Assembly: GCF_029931775.1 (NCBI RefSeq)
Contig: NC_079315.1
Location: forward strand, 114,572,274-114,636,273
Length of the DNA: 64,000 nucleotides
DNA from: Euleptes europaea
Taxonomy: Eukaryota > Chordata > Lepidosauria > Squamata > Sphaerodactylidae
Direction: 5' to 3'
This document shows, piece after piece, positions 52,101 through 64,000 of the stretch (the first letter of the stretch is position 1; each line of letters opens with the position of its first letter). Below the pieces are notes generated by a model that saw nothing but the letters and a program-made list of their open reading frames with translations, had not been told where the DNA came from and did not search any database. Position numbers and translations under genes: made by a program.

Positions 52101-54373
52101 ATCAAGTACCTGCTATTGCAGTCATCCAAAGTACAGCCATGCTTCTAGTCCTTATTGTCACTGAGGAAAAAAATATGAAAGGCAGTGTCTGCTAGAACCA
52201 CTGAGAACAGAGGGATCCTTTGCAGGATTTTCAGAAACCAGTTGGTGAGGCTTTTTCTCCCAGGTCTACCCCGTGTTTTGCACCAGTAGTGGCTGAGTAC
52301 CTTTTGTGCTTCCTTTTTGGTATTTCACTATAGTGTAAGTAGAACCCATTGGTTCTCTCATGTAAGCTGTAAACGCTCATATTAATACCAACTAAGAGAA
52401 GCTGCAGCAAGCCAACGTGGGAGAGCCAGCGTGGTGTAATGGTTAAAAGCAGCAGACTCTAATCAGGAGAACCAGGTTTGATTCCCCACTCCTCCACATG
52501 AAGGGCGGACTCTAATCTGGAGAACCGGATTCGATTCCCCACTCCTACACATGAGCGGCGGACTCTAAACTGGAGAATCAGGTTCAATTCCCCACTCCGC
52601 CACATGAGCAACGGACTCTAATCTGGAGAAACCAGGTTGGATTCCCCACTCCTCCACACGCATCCTTCTGGGTGGCCTTGGGCTAGTCACAGTTCTCTCC
52701 GAACTCTCTCAGCCCCACCTACCTCACAAGGTGATTGTTGTGTTGAAGGGAAGGGAAGGCGATTGTAAGTCACTTTGAGACTCCATAAAGGTAGAGAAAA
52801 ACGGGTTATAAAAACCAACTCTTCTTTTTCACTCTGAGATGGTGCAACAGGATCCTTGTCGACTGCCACAGCAAAACAGGGATCAGGTGCATGTGTAGGA
52901 GTTGGGCCAGGTCTTCGTCACCTTTTTGTTCAAAATCATCACAACAAAGGATGCCAGCTTTCCTGTAGACTGTATCATCCTGCCTTGTCAGTACGGAATT
53001 TGGGTTTCCTTGATGCTCTATCCCCCTGTTTGTTTATTTACTCGTTTACTTTGTTTTATTTAGTTATTTAAGGTTATTATATTCTGCCTTTCTCAGTGCG
53101 AGGCTAGGCGGATGACACAGTGTTACTCAATACAATTGACAGGATGGGAGGTCCGATAAACAGTGCGATAGAGTTTGGATTGCAGAAATCTGACACTGAG
53201 CTGAAACAAGGCATAAGCATTTAAACAGGGCATGTTAAATGATGCAGGAATTACACAGTAGGAGCACACTTACAGCATTATCGTTGATTGATGATAGACA
53301 TATCCTGACCAGATAGGAAATACATTACAAGACCTCAGTGTGAGCCAATGTAAACAGTGAATATTCCAGGCTTTACACCAATAAGTGACAACAGGCCACA
53401 CAATGCAGAAGACAATTACTTTTCAGCATACCTTTATATGTATTTCAGGCAGTGTTTCTAAAATGTGGAAATGTGTGACCACTGAAGAAGGCCCCATCAT
53501 TGTCAGTGGCAAGATATATTTCACTTAGGGTTACCAACTGCAAGGTCGTAGCAGGAGATCCCCTGCTAATTCAACTGATCTCCAGCTGATAGAGATCAGT
53601 TCCCCTGGAGAAAATGGCCGCTTTGGCCATTGGACTCTATGGCATTGGAAGTCCCTCCCCTCCCCAAACCCCACCCTCCCCAGGCTCCGCCCAAAAAAGC
53701 TCCCGCTGGTGGCGAAGAGGGACCTGGCAACCCTAATTTCACTCCTTATATCCCTCAAACATTAGATTTACACTGCTCAGGATCGATGAATCAAGGAGCT
53801 TCTAAGGGATAAAGGAAAGGAAGAAGGCCCCATAGGCCGAAACGCGTTTGGTTGTGTATTGGTCATTTACATATATTTATAATCATCAACCATGTTTGTA
53901 AATTAGCAATTATCTTTTTAGAGTCTTTTAATTGATCAGCCTAATTTTTGGGCCTAGTGTTTCTAATTGGGTGTATACTATACAATAAGCAATATTAGTA
54001 TTTTGTATAAATTTGCAGCTCACCTTTTAGGTTCTCTGCCTTGCTAAGGTTGAATTTTCCCCCTTTTTGTTAATTCCATTGTTTTGAACCTGGGTCTCCC
54101 AGATCCTCTGGTTTGCTAACCACTACAACACGCTGTCTGTCTGGGGATTGTGAGTCATTCCCCCCAAGCCTTGGCCCAAATTCTATCCGAGCTAGTTATA
54201 TTATATATAATAGTATATATAATATAATAGTATATATAATATAATATTTGCTTTCTGCTGTCATCGTAGGCAAATACCGCAAAGGTGACGAAGGCAAAAT
54301 TAACCCTCCTCCATACTTGACTTGTGAGAGCTTCCCCTGTGCTGTGGACCACATCCTCCAGCATCTACTGTGA
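43033..54373 (+). CDS. HDHD2: HDHD2, haloacid dehalogenase-like hydrolase domain-containing 2
   Basis: Six coding exons (43033-43133, 44943-45151, 47380-47464, 51650-51866, 51950-52013, 54270-54373) total 780 nt and give 259 residues, the same as human HDHD2. The fold is a HAD-type phosphatase with a C2 cap. Motif I is VDLSGT at residues 12-17, with D13 as nucleophile and serine instead of the usual second aspartate. Motif II is FVTNTT (T46-N47). Motif III lysine is in VVGKPE (K179). Motif IV is [13 protein letters not shown] (about 201-213). The cap holds ALGPGPF and [10 protein letters not shown]. Physiological substrate is not settled for this family member; it is related to LHPP and PDXP. 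All splice sites are GT..AG with matching phases and no disruptions. KATNAL2 lies tail-to-tail 4.9 kb downstream. Confidence 0.97.
43385..43812 (-). repeat. CR1 LINE 3' end
   Basis: The 3' tail 'tagaatcatagagttgg' is at the left. The minus strand encodes [16 protein letters not shown] and [11 protein letters not shown]. Lies in HDHD2 intron 1. Confidence 0.85.
43907..44090 (-). repeat. 5S-derived SINE
   Basis: 'gtgtaaagtgccatcaagtc' to 'agatctgacgagatcggg'. Confidence 0.7.
44112..44200 (-). repeat. tRNA-derived SINE head
   Basis: Reverse of the tRNA-like head: 'agaggctcttccactgagcc' and 'atgctggggaatgaacc'. Confidence 0.6.
44270..44790 (+). repeat. Fourfold tandem repeat of a CR1-type 3' tail
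   Basis: A ~125-bp unit ('aaggcctcggcctctatg', 'tggttggccactgtgtga', 'tccagcagggctcttctta') is repeated four times head-to-tail. Each copy keeps the 'cttatgttctta' terminus. Confidence 0.85.
44943..45151 (+). CDS. HDHD2: HDHD2 coding exon 2
   Basis: [17 protein letters not shown] to ESALRDFRG; holds motif II. Confidence 0.96.
45258..45468 (-). repeat. 5S-derived SINE
   Basis: 'ggtgtaaagtgcggtgaagt' to 'aacctgggccagccaggtca'. HDHD2 intron 2. Confidence 0.75.
45579..45602. repeat. (CA)n microsatellite
   Basis: About twelve CA units. Confidence 0.9.
45888..46092 (+). repeat. CORE-type SINE, shorter form
   Basis: 'gtgtggtgtagtggttaaga' through the core to 'gtagagaaaaactg'. The tail differs from the abundant subtype ('cactttgagactccttaaa') and marks a second subfamily that is also at 52420. 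Confidence 0.7.
46190..46790. mobile_element. hAT-like MITE split by a Penelope-like candidate
   Basis: ATCCTCCTGGTACT (46197-46210) and ATCCTCCAGATACT (46717-46730, 12 of 14) flank a ~506-bp insert at the recurrent MITE site. The insert has inverted ends ('ttaaaagatagcaacaagcactgatggcac' matched near 46651-46680) and a hammerhead-like patch at 46336-46359. Confidence 0.6.
46838..47045. repeat. hAT-like MITE
   Basis: 'tagggttgtcaacctcctgg' to 'ggactggcaaccgta'. HDHD2 intron 2. Confidence 0.75.
47380..47464 (+). CDS. HDHD2: HDHD2 coding exon 3
   Basis: [18 protein letters not shown] to NQAFR; acceptor after a strong pyrimidine tract. Confidence 0.95.
47488..47695. mobile_element. hAT-like MITE
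   Basis: TAGGGTTGCC to GGCAACCCCA, flanked by ggtctctg and agtttctg (6 of 8). It begins only about 24 bp after HDHD2 exon 3. Confidence 0.7.
47830..48135 (-). repeat. MITE end, CORE-SINE fragment and 5S-derived SINE
   Basis: MITE start at 47833-47870 ('gttgccaacctccaggtgg'). A reversed CORE-SINE head ends at 'aaccactacaccacgctggc' (47955). A 5S-SINE follows from 'gtgtgccatcaagtcgcaac'. Confidence 0.6.
48140..48580 (-). repeat. 5S-derived SINE split by a CORE-type SINE
   Basis: 5S-SINE text stops at 'caaaggtggtttga' and resumes at 'ggtttgtcattgcctgcc'. A full minus-strand CORE SINE (48216-48512) lies between. Confidence 0.65.
49015..49315 (+). repeat. CR1 LINE 3' end
   Basis: 'ctgttcctcagtggaacagg' to 'ctgtgattctgtga'. 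HDHD2 intron 3. Confidence 0.8.
49316..51600 (+). mobile_element. Relic of a DIRS/gypsy-related retroelement, interrupted by L1
   Basis: Two short pieces (about 49316-49515 and 51470-51600) resemble reverse transcriptase of the DIRS/gypsy group ([10 protein letters not shown] and [11 protein letters not shown] in the first). It is a small, broken, old fragment, split by a later L1 insertion. No terminal repeats are visible. Confidence 0.55.
49516..51469 (-). mobile_element. 5'-truncated L1 LINE
   Basis: A T-run at 49517-49540 is the poly(A) tail of a minus-strand element. Minus-strand frames match the L1 ORF2 C-terminal third ([43 protein letters not shown]). CCTCTGGTTC.CCTTT flanks it at about 49503-49517 and 51471-51485, a 15-16 bp target duplication. 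ORF2 is interrupted by stops and frameshifts. It is about 1.95 kb, in HDHD2 intron 3. Confidence 0.85.
51650..51866 (+). CDS. HDHD2: HDHD2 coding exon 4
   Basis: [19 protein letters not shown] to EEAIMIGD; holds the motif III lysine and the start of motif IV. Confidence 0.97.
51950..52013 (+). CDS. HDHD2: HDHD2 coding exon 5
   Basis: [20 protein letters not shown]; only 83 bp after exon 4, a very short intron. Confidence 0.96.
52420..52835 (+). repeat. CORE-type SINE with fourfold B-box region
   Basis: The tRNA-like B-box segment ('ggactctaatctggagaacc...gattccccactcctccacatga') is repeated four times at about 55-bp spacing (52460-52660). The normal core and a 'ccaactcttctt' tail follow. 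Confidence 0.8.
52840..53520. other. No gene recognised
   Basis: AT-rich intron sequence of HDHD2. 'ttcagtgcgaggctaggcgg'-like text near 53090 may be an old LINE tail. Confidence 0.4.
53526..53735. repeat. hAT-like MITE
   Basis: 'tagggttaccaactgcaagg' to 'cctggcaaccctaa'. HDHD2 intron 5. Confidence 0.75.
53805..54060 (+). repeat. Penelope-like candidate with degenerate hammerhead-like motif
   Basis: GGAAGAA, then a GGCC-CCATA-GGCC stem, then GAAACGCG at 53817-53848, followed by ~200 bp of AT-rich sequence. The CUGA part of the core is not intact. Confidence 0.35.
54192..54250. repeat. AT-rich (tatataatag)n microsatellite
   Basis: Repeats of 'tatataatagtatataata' end about 20 bp before the acceptor of HDHD2 exon 6. 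Confidence 0.85.
54270..54373 (+). CDS. HDHD2: HDHD2 coding exon 6
   Basis: [20 protein letters not shown] to ILQHLL and TGA. Confidence 0.96.
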
Positions 54374-54738
54374 AGATACCTAAAAGGTTTGGAACGCCAC
54401 CATCCGGCCCTGTGAGTCGAAGCATCCAGCGTCCTCGTTCTGAGAGCCAAGCGGCACGACCAGCGAATTCTGTGACACAGCTGCATCTGGACTGTACCAG
54501 ACTGTGTGTGTGTGGGGTGGGATCACACATTTGAATGCTTCCTACATAAAAACAACTCTTCACTTGGAAGAGTAGCTTTATGTGCAAAATGGGTTTTACC
54601 CTAGTATAAGAAAAAGGAAAGAGGGCTGCACCAAACCCAACGGACACCAAAATACAGCAATTGGTGGAAGGGAAAAATTGTTTAATAGCTAAATGGTCAC
54701 TACGTGTTTCTCATGTGCTTCTTCAGAGGGATCTGATG

Positions 54739-54744
54739 AATAAA
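54739..54744 (+). terminator. Possible HDHD2 poly(A) signal
   Basis: AATAAA 366 bp after the HDHD2 stop, inside the foldback element. A second AATAAA is at 55121-55126. Confidence 0.35.
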
Positions 54745-55074
54745 ATGTAAGATAAAATGTTGACGTGTATATCTATATATAAGTTTAAAACATGTCTATA
54801 AATACAATTTTTGGTATCTGAATTAGTTTAATTTTTTTAAAAAAAATTGTATTTTAACAATGCACTTTGCTTATGCTCTGAGAATAGTCTTAAGTAAAAT
54901 CAAAACAGTGTTTTTAGGTAAAATAGTGTTTAGGTAAAATCAAAATAGTGTTTTCATGTATTCTGATAAAGCACTTTGTTTATACTTGAATAACAATTCT
55001 GTCTGTTTTATAGACTTGTTGTAAACTTATATAGATATCCATGTCAACATTTTATCTTATGTTTGATTCATCAG

Positions 55075-55113
55075 ATCCCCCTGAAGAAGCGAATGCGAAA
55101 CGCGTAAGGGGAC
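55075..55113 (+). ncRNA. Hammerhead ribozyme candidate
   Basis: TCCCC (stem I), CTGAAGA (55081-55087), AGC-GAAT-GC stem II, GAAA (55097-55100), CGCG, TA, an extra A, then GGGGA pairing back to TCCCC. The reversed copy at 54694-54726 is more decayed. Confidence 0.5.
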
Positions 55114-55185
55114 TTTAACTAATAAACCATTTTGCACCAATTGCTGTTTTGTGTCTCCGTTTTACCGTATTATGCCATTTTATTC

Positions 55186-55764
55186 TGTGTAGGGAATATC
55201 ATATATAGGAGGATTTCAAATGCAGTCCTCCCCGCCTGCAGTCCGAAGAGGTACGGTTGTTCATCAGAAAATGTCGTTCATCTGAAGAGGCACTGTCATT
55301 CATCAGACTACACATCCGTGCACTTGCTGAATACACAGTCCAGTCCTTAGCGTGACGCTGTGCATTTGGTAGAAAAGATGAAACGCAGCCTGAATCCTAA
55401 GATGTGAAAAGCCTAAGATCTCCACCTGTTCTTTGAGACAGAGCAAGAGGGGTCTTCTCCAGTATCTGACCTATTCGTACAGCACAGGTTTGGCAAGTTT
55501 GCACAGTCTTCCACAGGATGGTAAAGCAGTAGAAGCTTATATCTTGTAAGGTGAGAATGAAAAGGGAGCAGCTGTAGCCGGTTTCTGAGGTCTTGTGCAC
55601 ATGGACAGAAATGCATTAAAAGGTTGGAAAAGGCACCTTTGCCTGGACTCTCAAATTGGTGAGGGGATCTAAGGCCTGGTTTGTTTTTTAAAAAAATGCA
55701 TTCTCTTCAGCTTTCTCGTTCCAAGGCAAAAAGAAACAGAGCTCTCAGCTCTTCCACAGGCTGT
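55186..55764. other. No gene recognised
   Basis: Single-copy-looking intergenic sequence between HDHD2 and KATNAL2. Confidence 0.4.
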
Positions 55765-55965
55765 GTAAAGGAGAGCCCTGCTAAATCGGACCAAAGATCC
55801 TTCTGGCCCAGCATCCTGTTTCCAATGGTGGCCAGCCAAGGGCTTCCTTATCAGGTGTGCCCACTGCTTCCCCTTTCCCAAAGTGACTAGGATTCAAAGC
55901 TGCTCTACATAAGAACGTTAAGAAAAGCCATGCTGGATCAGGTGATGTTACCCTAAACCAGCTGC
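55765..55965 (+). repeat. CR1-type tail fragment
   Basis: 'gagccctgctaaatcggacc', 'ggcccagcatcctgtttcc', then a second short 'ccatgctggatcaggtga' piece. Confidence 0.5.
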
Positions 55966-55984
55966 CCTTGTTGCAGAGAATCCT

Positions 55985-56286
55985 AGGCTGTGGTGTAGTG
56001 GTTAAGAGCGGTGGTTTGGAGCAGTGGACTCTGATCTGGAGAACTGGGTTTGATTCCCCACTCCTCCACATGAGTGGCGGAGGCTAATCTGGTGAATTGG
56101 ATTTGTTTCCCCCCCACCCTCCTACACATGAAGCCAGTTGGGTGACCTTGGGTTAGTCACACTCCCTCAGCCTCACCTACCTCACAGGATGTCTGTTGTG
56201 GGGAGGGGAAGGGAAGGTGATTGTAAGCCGGTTGATTCTTCCTTAAGTGGGAGAGAAAGTCAGCATATAAAAACCAACTCTTCTTC
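55985..56286 (+). repeat. tRNA-derived CORE-type SINE, full length
   Basis: 'taggctgtggtgtagtggtt' to 'aaccaactcttcttccc'. Confidence 0.8.
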
Positions 56287-56402
56287 CCACTGAAGTACCA
56301 ATGCAGTCACAGGAAATCCTAGATGTTGTCCCCCCTCAATGGATGACTATACTGATCTTTTATAAGGAAACCCACTTGTTTATGCCAGGTTTAAGGTATG
56401 TG

Positions 56403-56586
56403 GAATGGTATGGTGTAGCCTGATCTCATCGGATCTTGGAAGCTAAGCAGGGTCAGTACTTGGATGGGAGACCACCAAGGAAGACTCTGTAGAGGAAGGC
56501 AATGGCAAACCACCCTCTGCTTCTCACTTGCCTTGAAAGCCCCTTGATGTGGTTGCCATAAGTTGGTTGCGACTTGACAGCACATA
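56403..56586 (+). repeat. 5S-derived SINE, full length, plus strand
   Basis: Reads in sense from 'tggtatggtgtagcctgatc' through the 5S promoter 'gaagctaagcagggtcagta' to the BovB-like end 'ggttgcgacttgacagcac'. It shows the family structure most clearly. Confidence 0.8.
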
Positions 56587-56619
56587 TCTGAGTAGTTGAT
56601 CCCCCAGCCCTGACCTGGA

Positions 56620-56800
56620 CGTCCCAGGCTAGCATGATCTCGTCAGATCTCCGAAGCTAAGCAGGGTTGGTACTTTGAATGTGAGACCACCAAGGAAGAC
56701 TCTGCAGAAGAAGGCGATGTAAAATTGCTTCTGCTTCTCACTTGCCTTGACATCTTGTTGGGATTGCCATAAATCATCTGCGATGACAGCACGTACATAC
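56620..56800 (+). repeat. 5S-derived SINE, plus strand
   Basis: A second sense copy follows 35 bp later ('agcatgatctcgtcagatct' to 'gcgatgacagcacgtacat'). Confidence 0.75.
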
Positions 56801-56804
56801 ATAG

Positions 56805-57015
56805 GGGATTGGGGCCTTGGCTCAGTGGAAGAGCCTCTGCTTTGCAACGCAGAAGGATCCAGGTTCAATCCCCAGCATCTCCAGTTAAATGGATCAGATA
56901 GTCGGAGATTTCAAAGGCCTCTGAGACCCCGGAGAGCCACCGCTGGTCAAAATAGACAATGCTGACCTTGATAGACCGGCGGTCTGACTTGAAATAAGGC
57001 AAGCTTCATATGTTC
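56805..57015 (+). repeat. tRNA-derived SINE
   Basis: 'ggccttggctcagtggaaga' to 'ggcaagcttcatatgttc'. Confidence 0.75.
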
Positions 57016-57019
57016 AAGA

Positions 57020-57960
57020 GATGTTAATGGTTTTTAAAAGTCCCTCATCAAATTGGGGACAGGGGAGTGCATTGTTCCAGGAAGGCCTGTCATAAAATAG
57101 TGATTGTTTTTATATAGATTAATAACCAGGGAAGCCTCCGTCTTCCTCCTGATCCAGTTTCAACAGAGCGGCTCTGAATCTTAAACAGCAGTTTTTCCCA
57201 TCTCTGTTCCTAACAGTTGTTCCGGCTGAATCTCTGCCAGCCGGTTAATAAAAGAGATGGCTGCTTCTCAAAGTTTATGTAAAATTAAAAATGATCAGGG
57301 TTTTTACAGATGTTTTAATTAGGTGATGTTATTAACAGGAACGGCTCGGAAACAAATAACCGATCCGTAACGGCTTACCCGACCATACAGTTCTGGAGTT
57401 AGACTTCACCGGGGCCCTATTTACTCGACAGTCGTCAGGTTTCATCGGTTTGGTGTGGGGATGCGATGTGTCCCCTCCCGATTTTCTGAACCAGAGGGGG
57501 AACATCCGTGGGTAACCGTAGGGACAAATCCCCCCCTTTAATGCCCGATCTTTAGTGTAAACGTTAATGGCACCAGGATGAGGTAGGTTTTTGTAATGAC
57601 GGCAAATGGCTTTTTCTGCTGCCTTTTGCAGAACTGTAAGAATGGAAGCCCTTTACGATTATTTTACGATGCTCCTGAGTGCTAAACTATTAGACTGCAG
57701 TCGGAGCGTCGGCTTTATTGAAAGCACGGGTTTGTTAATGAGCAACGCTCTCTTTCGGAAAGAAAACCCACCGGGATTATCAGGTGGCCAGGCTGAGCTA
57801 TACGGGAATTAGGAATGTGGACCAGAAATTATCTTGCAAACAAAGATGGCACTCCAGCCAAAGTTGAGTGCTTTTAATTCCCGTTGATTTCCAAGGAAGC
57901 ATTAGCCGCCAGCTTAAACCTGGCCTGTTGAATGAGAAAGAACGCAGCGGTGCTTAATTT
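57020..57960. promoter_or_regulatory. Repeat-free block, possible conserved element
   Basis: About 900 bp without repeats between two SINE clusters. It has scattered CpGs and motifs such as TTTTAATTAGGTGATG and TTAATGAGCAACG. The frame at 57606-57812 shows no homology. Conservation is a guess from repeat absence. Confidence 0.3.
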
Positions 57961-58064
57961 TGTCCAAATGCTTAAAAATATAAAATGGGGGGTGTTTTAA
58001 AAAAGGGAAATATTTGGATGTTGTTTTAGCCATACCGATTCAGCTTTAAGAAAACTATTAGCTG

Positions 58065-58415
58065 GATTAGCCAGCATGGTGGTTAAGAGCAGTGGTTTGG
58101 AGAGGTGGAGTCTGATCTGGAGAACCGGCTTTGATTCCCCTCTCCTCCACGTGAGCGGTGGACTCTTATCTGGGGAACTGGATTTGTTTCCCCACATGAG
58201 CGGCAGAAGCTAATCTGGTGAACTGGATTTGTTTCCCCACTCCTACACATGAAGCCAGCTGGGTGACCTTGGGCAAGTCACACTCTCTCAGCCGCACCTA
58301 CCTCACAGGGTGTCTGATGGGAGGGGAAGGGAAGGTGATTGTAAGCCGGTTTGGGTCTCCCTTAAGTGGTAGAGAAAGTCAGAATATGAAAAACAACTTT
58401 CTTCTTTTTCTAAAG
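58065..58415 (+). repeat. CORE-type SINE with duplicated B-box region
   Basis: 'agcatggtggttaagagcag' to 'aacaactttcttcttttt', with the 'gaactggatttgtttcccc' segment twice. Confidence 0.75.
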
Positions 58416-58504
58416 GTAAGGCCACATCATTGAATGAGCCGTTAACTCGCCCCCAATTACTTTCAGTGGGGTGTGCCACCTGCTCCTATCCTGCCTGCTG
58501 GTAA

Positions 58505-59128
58505 GTAGAATCGTAGAACCATAGAATCAGAGTTGGAAGGTACCACCAGGGTCATCTAGTCCAACCCCCTGCACAATGCAGGAAATTCACAACTACCTCC
58601 CCTCCACACACCCAGAGACCTTTACTCCATGCCCAGAGGATGGCCAAGGTGCCCTCCCTCTCATGATCTCCTTAAGGTCATAGAAACATAGCCTCTACTT
58701 AAAAACCTCCAGGGAAGCACTTACCACCTTCTGAGGAAGCCTGTTCCACTGAGGAACCGCTCTGACTGTTAGAAAATTCTTCCAAATGTCTAGACGGAAA
58801 CTCTTTTGATTTAATTTCAATCCGTTGGTTCTGATCCGACCTTCTGGGGCAACAGAAAACAACTCGGCACCATCCTCTCTACAACAGCCCTTCAAGTACT
58901 TGAAAACGATTATCATATCACCTCTCAGTCATCTCCTCTCCAGATTTAAACATACCAAGCAAGAAAGGGCCACGAGAGCCAAGCACTGACGCAACCCTTC
59001 CTGCCCTCCCTCTCATGATCTGCCGAAGGTCATAGAATCAGCATTGCTGACAGATGGCCATCTAGCCTCTGCTTTAAAACCTCCAGTGAAGGAGCGCTTA
59101 CCACCTCCCAAGGAAGACTCCAGTGACT
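58505..59128 (-). repeat. CR1 LINE 3' end, with a second partial copy
   Basis: Tail 'atagaatcagagttggaagg' at the left. The minus strand encodes [10 protein letters not shown] and IVFKYLKGCCREDG. Text from 58960 repeats the 3' UTR portion. Confidence 0.8.
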
Positions 59129-59239
59129 TTTCCTCTGAAAGACAATAACTTTCCTGCCTTGAATTCTGCAGGAACCAGCCAAGGAGAGCAAAATCAATCC
59201 CAGCAAATAAGATCCCCCAACTACACTCTGGCGAGAAGA

Positions 59240-63525
<4,286 letters not shown>

Positions 63526-63528
63526 TAG

Positions 63529-63730
63529 GGTTGCCAGATCCGGGTTGGGAAATACCTGGAGATTTTGGGGGGTGGAGCCTGAGGAAGGTGGGGTTTGGAG
63601 AGGGGAGGGACTTCAGTGCCATACAGTCCAGTTGCCAAAGTGGCCCTTTTCTCCAGAGGAGCTGATTTCTGTTGCCTGGAGTTGTCATAGCAGGAGATCT
63701 CCTGCCACCACCTGGAGGTTGGCAACCCCA
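63529..63730. mobile_element. hAT-like MITE
   Basis: TAGGGTTGCC to GGCAACCCCA, flanked by ccacggtt-type and ccatagtt-type sequence (about 6 of 8). Confidence 0.75.
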
Positions 63731-63894
63731 GCCATAGTTAAGTGCCAGAATGCAGGAATACTCGAAAAAAGGGGGGGCAAATTGGGACTAGTGGTGCATG
63801 GTATGGTTGCAGTCCAATATGACCCTGCACTTGGTGCCAAACTGTAGCCCAGCCCACAAGGATTCCAGGATCTCAGTAACTCAGATAAAGTTCC

Positions 63895-63970
63895 TCAACA
63901 TCCACTATATAAGATCCCCTGACAGGCAATGCCAGGAATTGAACCTGGGACTTTCTGCATGTGGTGTGCC
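63895..63970 (-). repeat. tRNA-derived SINE head fragment
   Basis: 'aatgccaggaattgaacctg' followed by 'actttctgcatg', the reverse of the B-box region. Confidence 0.5.
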
Positions 63971-64000
63971 TCCCCCATCAATATAGGACACCTTCCAAGT

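Larger units (their letters stand above)
54601..55185. mobile_element. Large foldback Penelope-like element in the HDHD2 3' flank
   Basis: The left arm (minus) and right arm (plus) share 'gatctgatgaa', CTGAAGAAG, GAAACnCGT, 'caattgctgt' and 'ttttgtgtctccgtt'-like text in inverted order, about 180 bp each, around a ~220-bp AT-rich centre. Each arm carries a hammerhead-like motif. Inverted paired copies are a known arrangement of Penelope-like elements. Confidence 0.55.

Noticed and set aside
56403-56586. 5S rRNA gene
   Set aside because: Only the internal promoter resembles 5S rRNA. The rest is a SINE body with a BovB-like tail, and many copies exist.

Overview
The window looks like nuclear DNA of a squamate reptile, most likely a lizard. 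Four features point there. Coding sequence is sparse and split into short exons with GT..AG borders. The interspersed repeats are a reptile mix: CR1 tails, BovB (RTE) tails, one L1, a Sauria-type SINE, tRNA-derived CORE-type SINEs and SINEs whose promoter derives from 5S rRNA. Long runs of tetranucleotide microsatellites are present. Most of the computed open frames are repeat translations rather than genes. Species cannot be set from the sequence.

Layout: 1-9 kb is almost entirely repeats. From 4.5 to 15.8 kb five phase-compatible exons on the + strand (four strong, the first tentative) give the C-terminal part of a single-pass membrane protein that I do not recognise. 16-22 kb is repeats. 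22.5-23.5 kb is a repeat-poor, AT-rich, homeodomain-motif-rich block that looks like a conserved regulatory element. 29.1-33.1 kb is IER3IP1 (+, complete, 3 exons, 82 aa), starting in a CpG island built of tandem ~90-bp units, each carrying a CRE palindrome and most an NRF-1-like site. 33-42 kb is intergenic, including tandem arrays of 5S-SINE and tRNA-SINE units. 43.0-54.4 kb is HDHD2 (+, complete, 6 coding exons, 259 aa). 59.2-63.1 kb is the 3' part of KATNAL2 (-, last four coding exons), whose remaining exons lie to the right. IER3IP1 - HDHD2 - KATNAL2, with KATNAL2 convergent, is the order I recall from human chromosome 18q21, so the block is conserved synteny; SKOR2 would be expected to the left.

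The most unusual signal is in the repeats. A ~200-bp hAT-like MITE is scattered through the window (over 20 copies). At least seven different insertions break it at the same point, beside the 14-mer AACCTCCAGGTACT; three have both flanks visible as 14-bp duplications. Several inserts are large foldback palindromes, and several carry hammerhead-ribozyme-like cores (CTGAAGA - stem - GAAA), which is the known signature of Penelope-like retroelements. The best ribozyme candidate is at 10342-10389. I interpret this as a Penelope-like family with a strong preference for one site inside one MITE, the site being itself the flank of a short inverted repeat.
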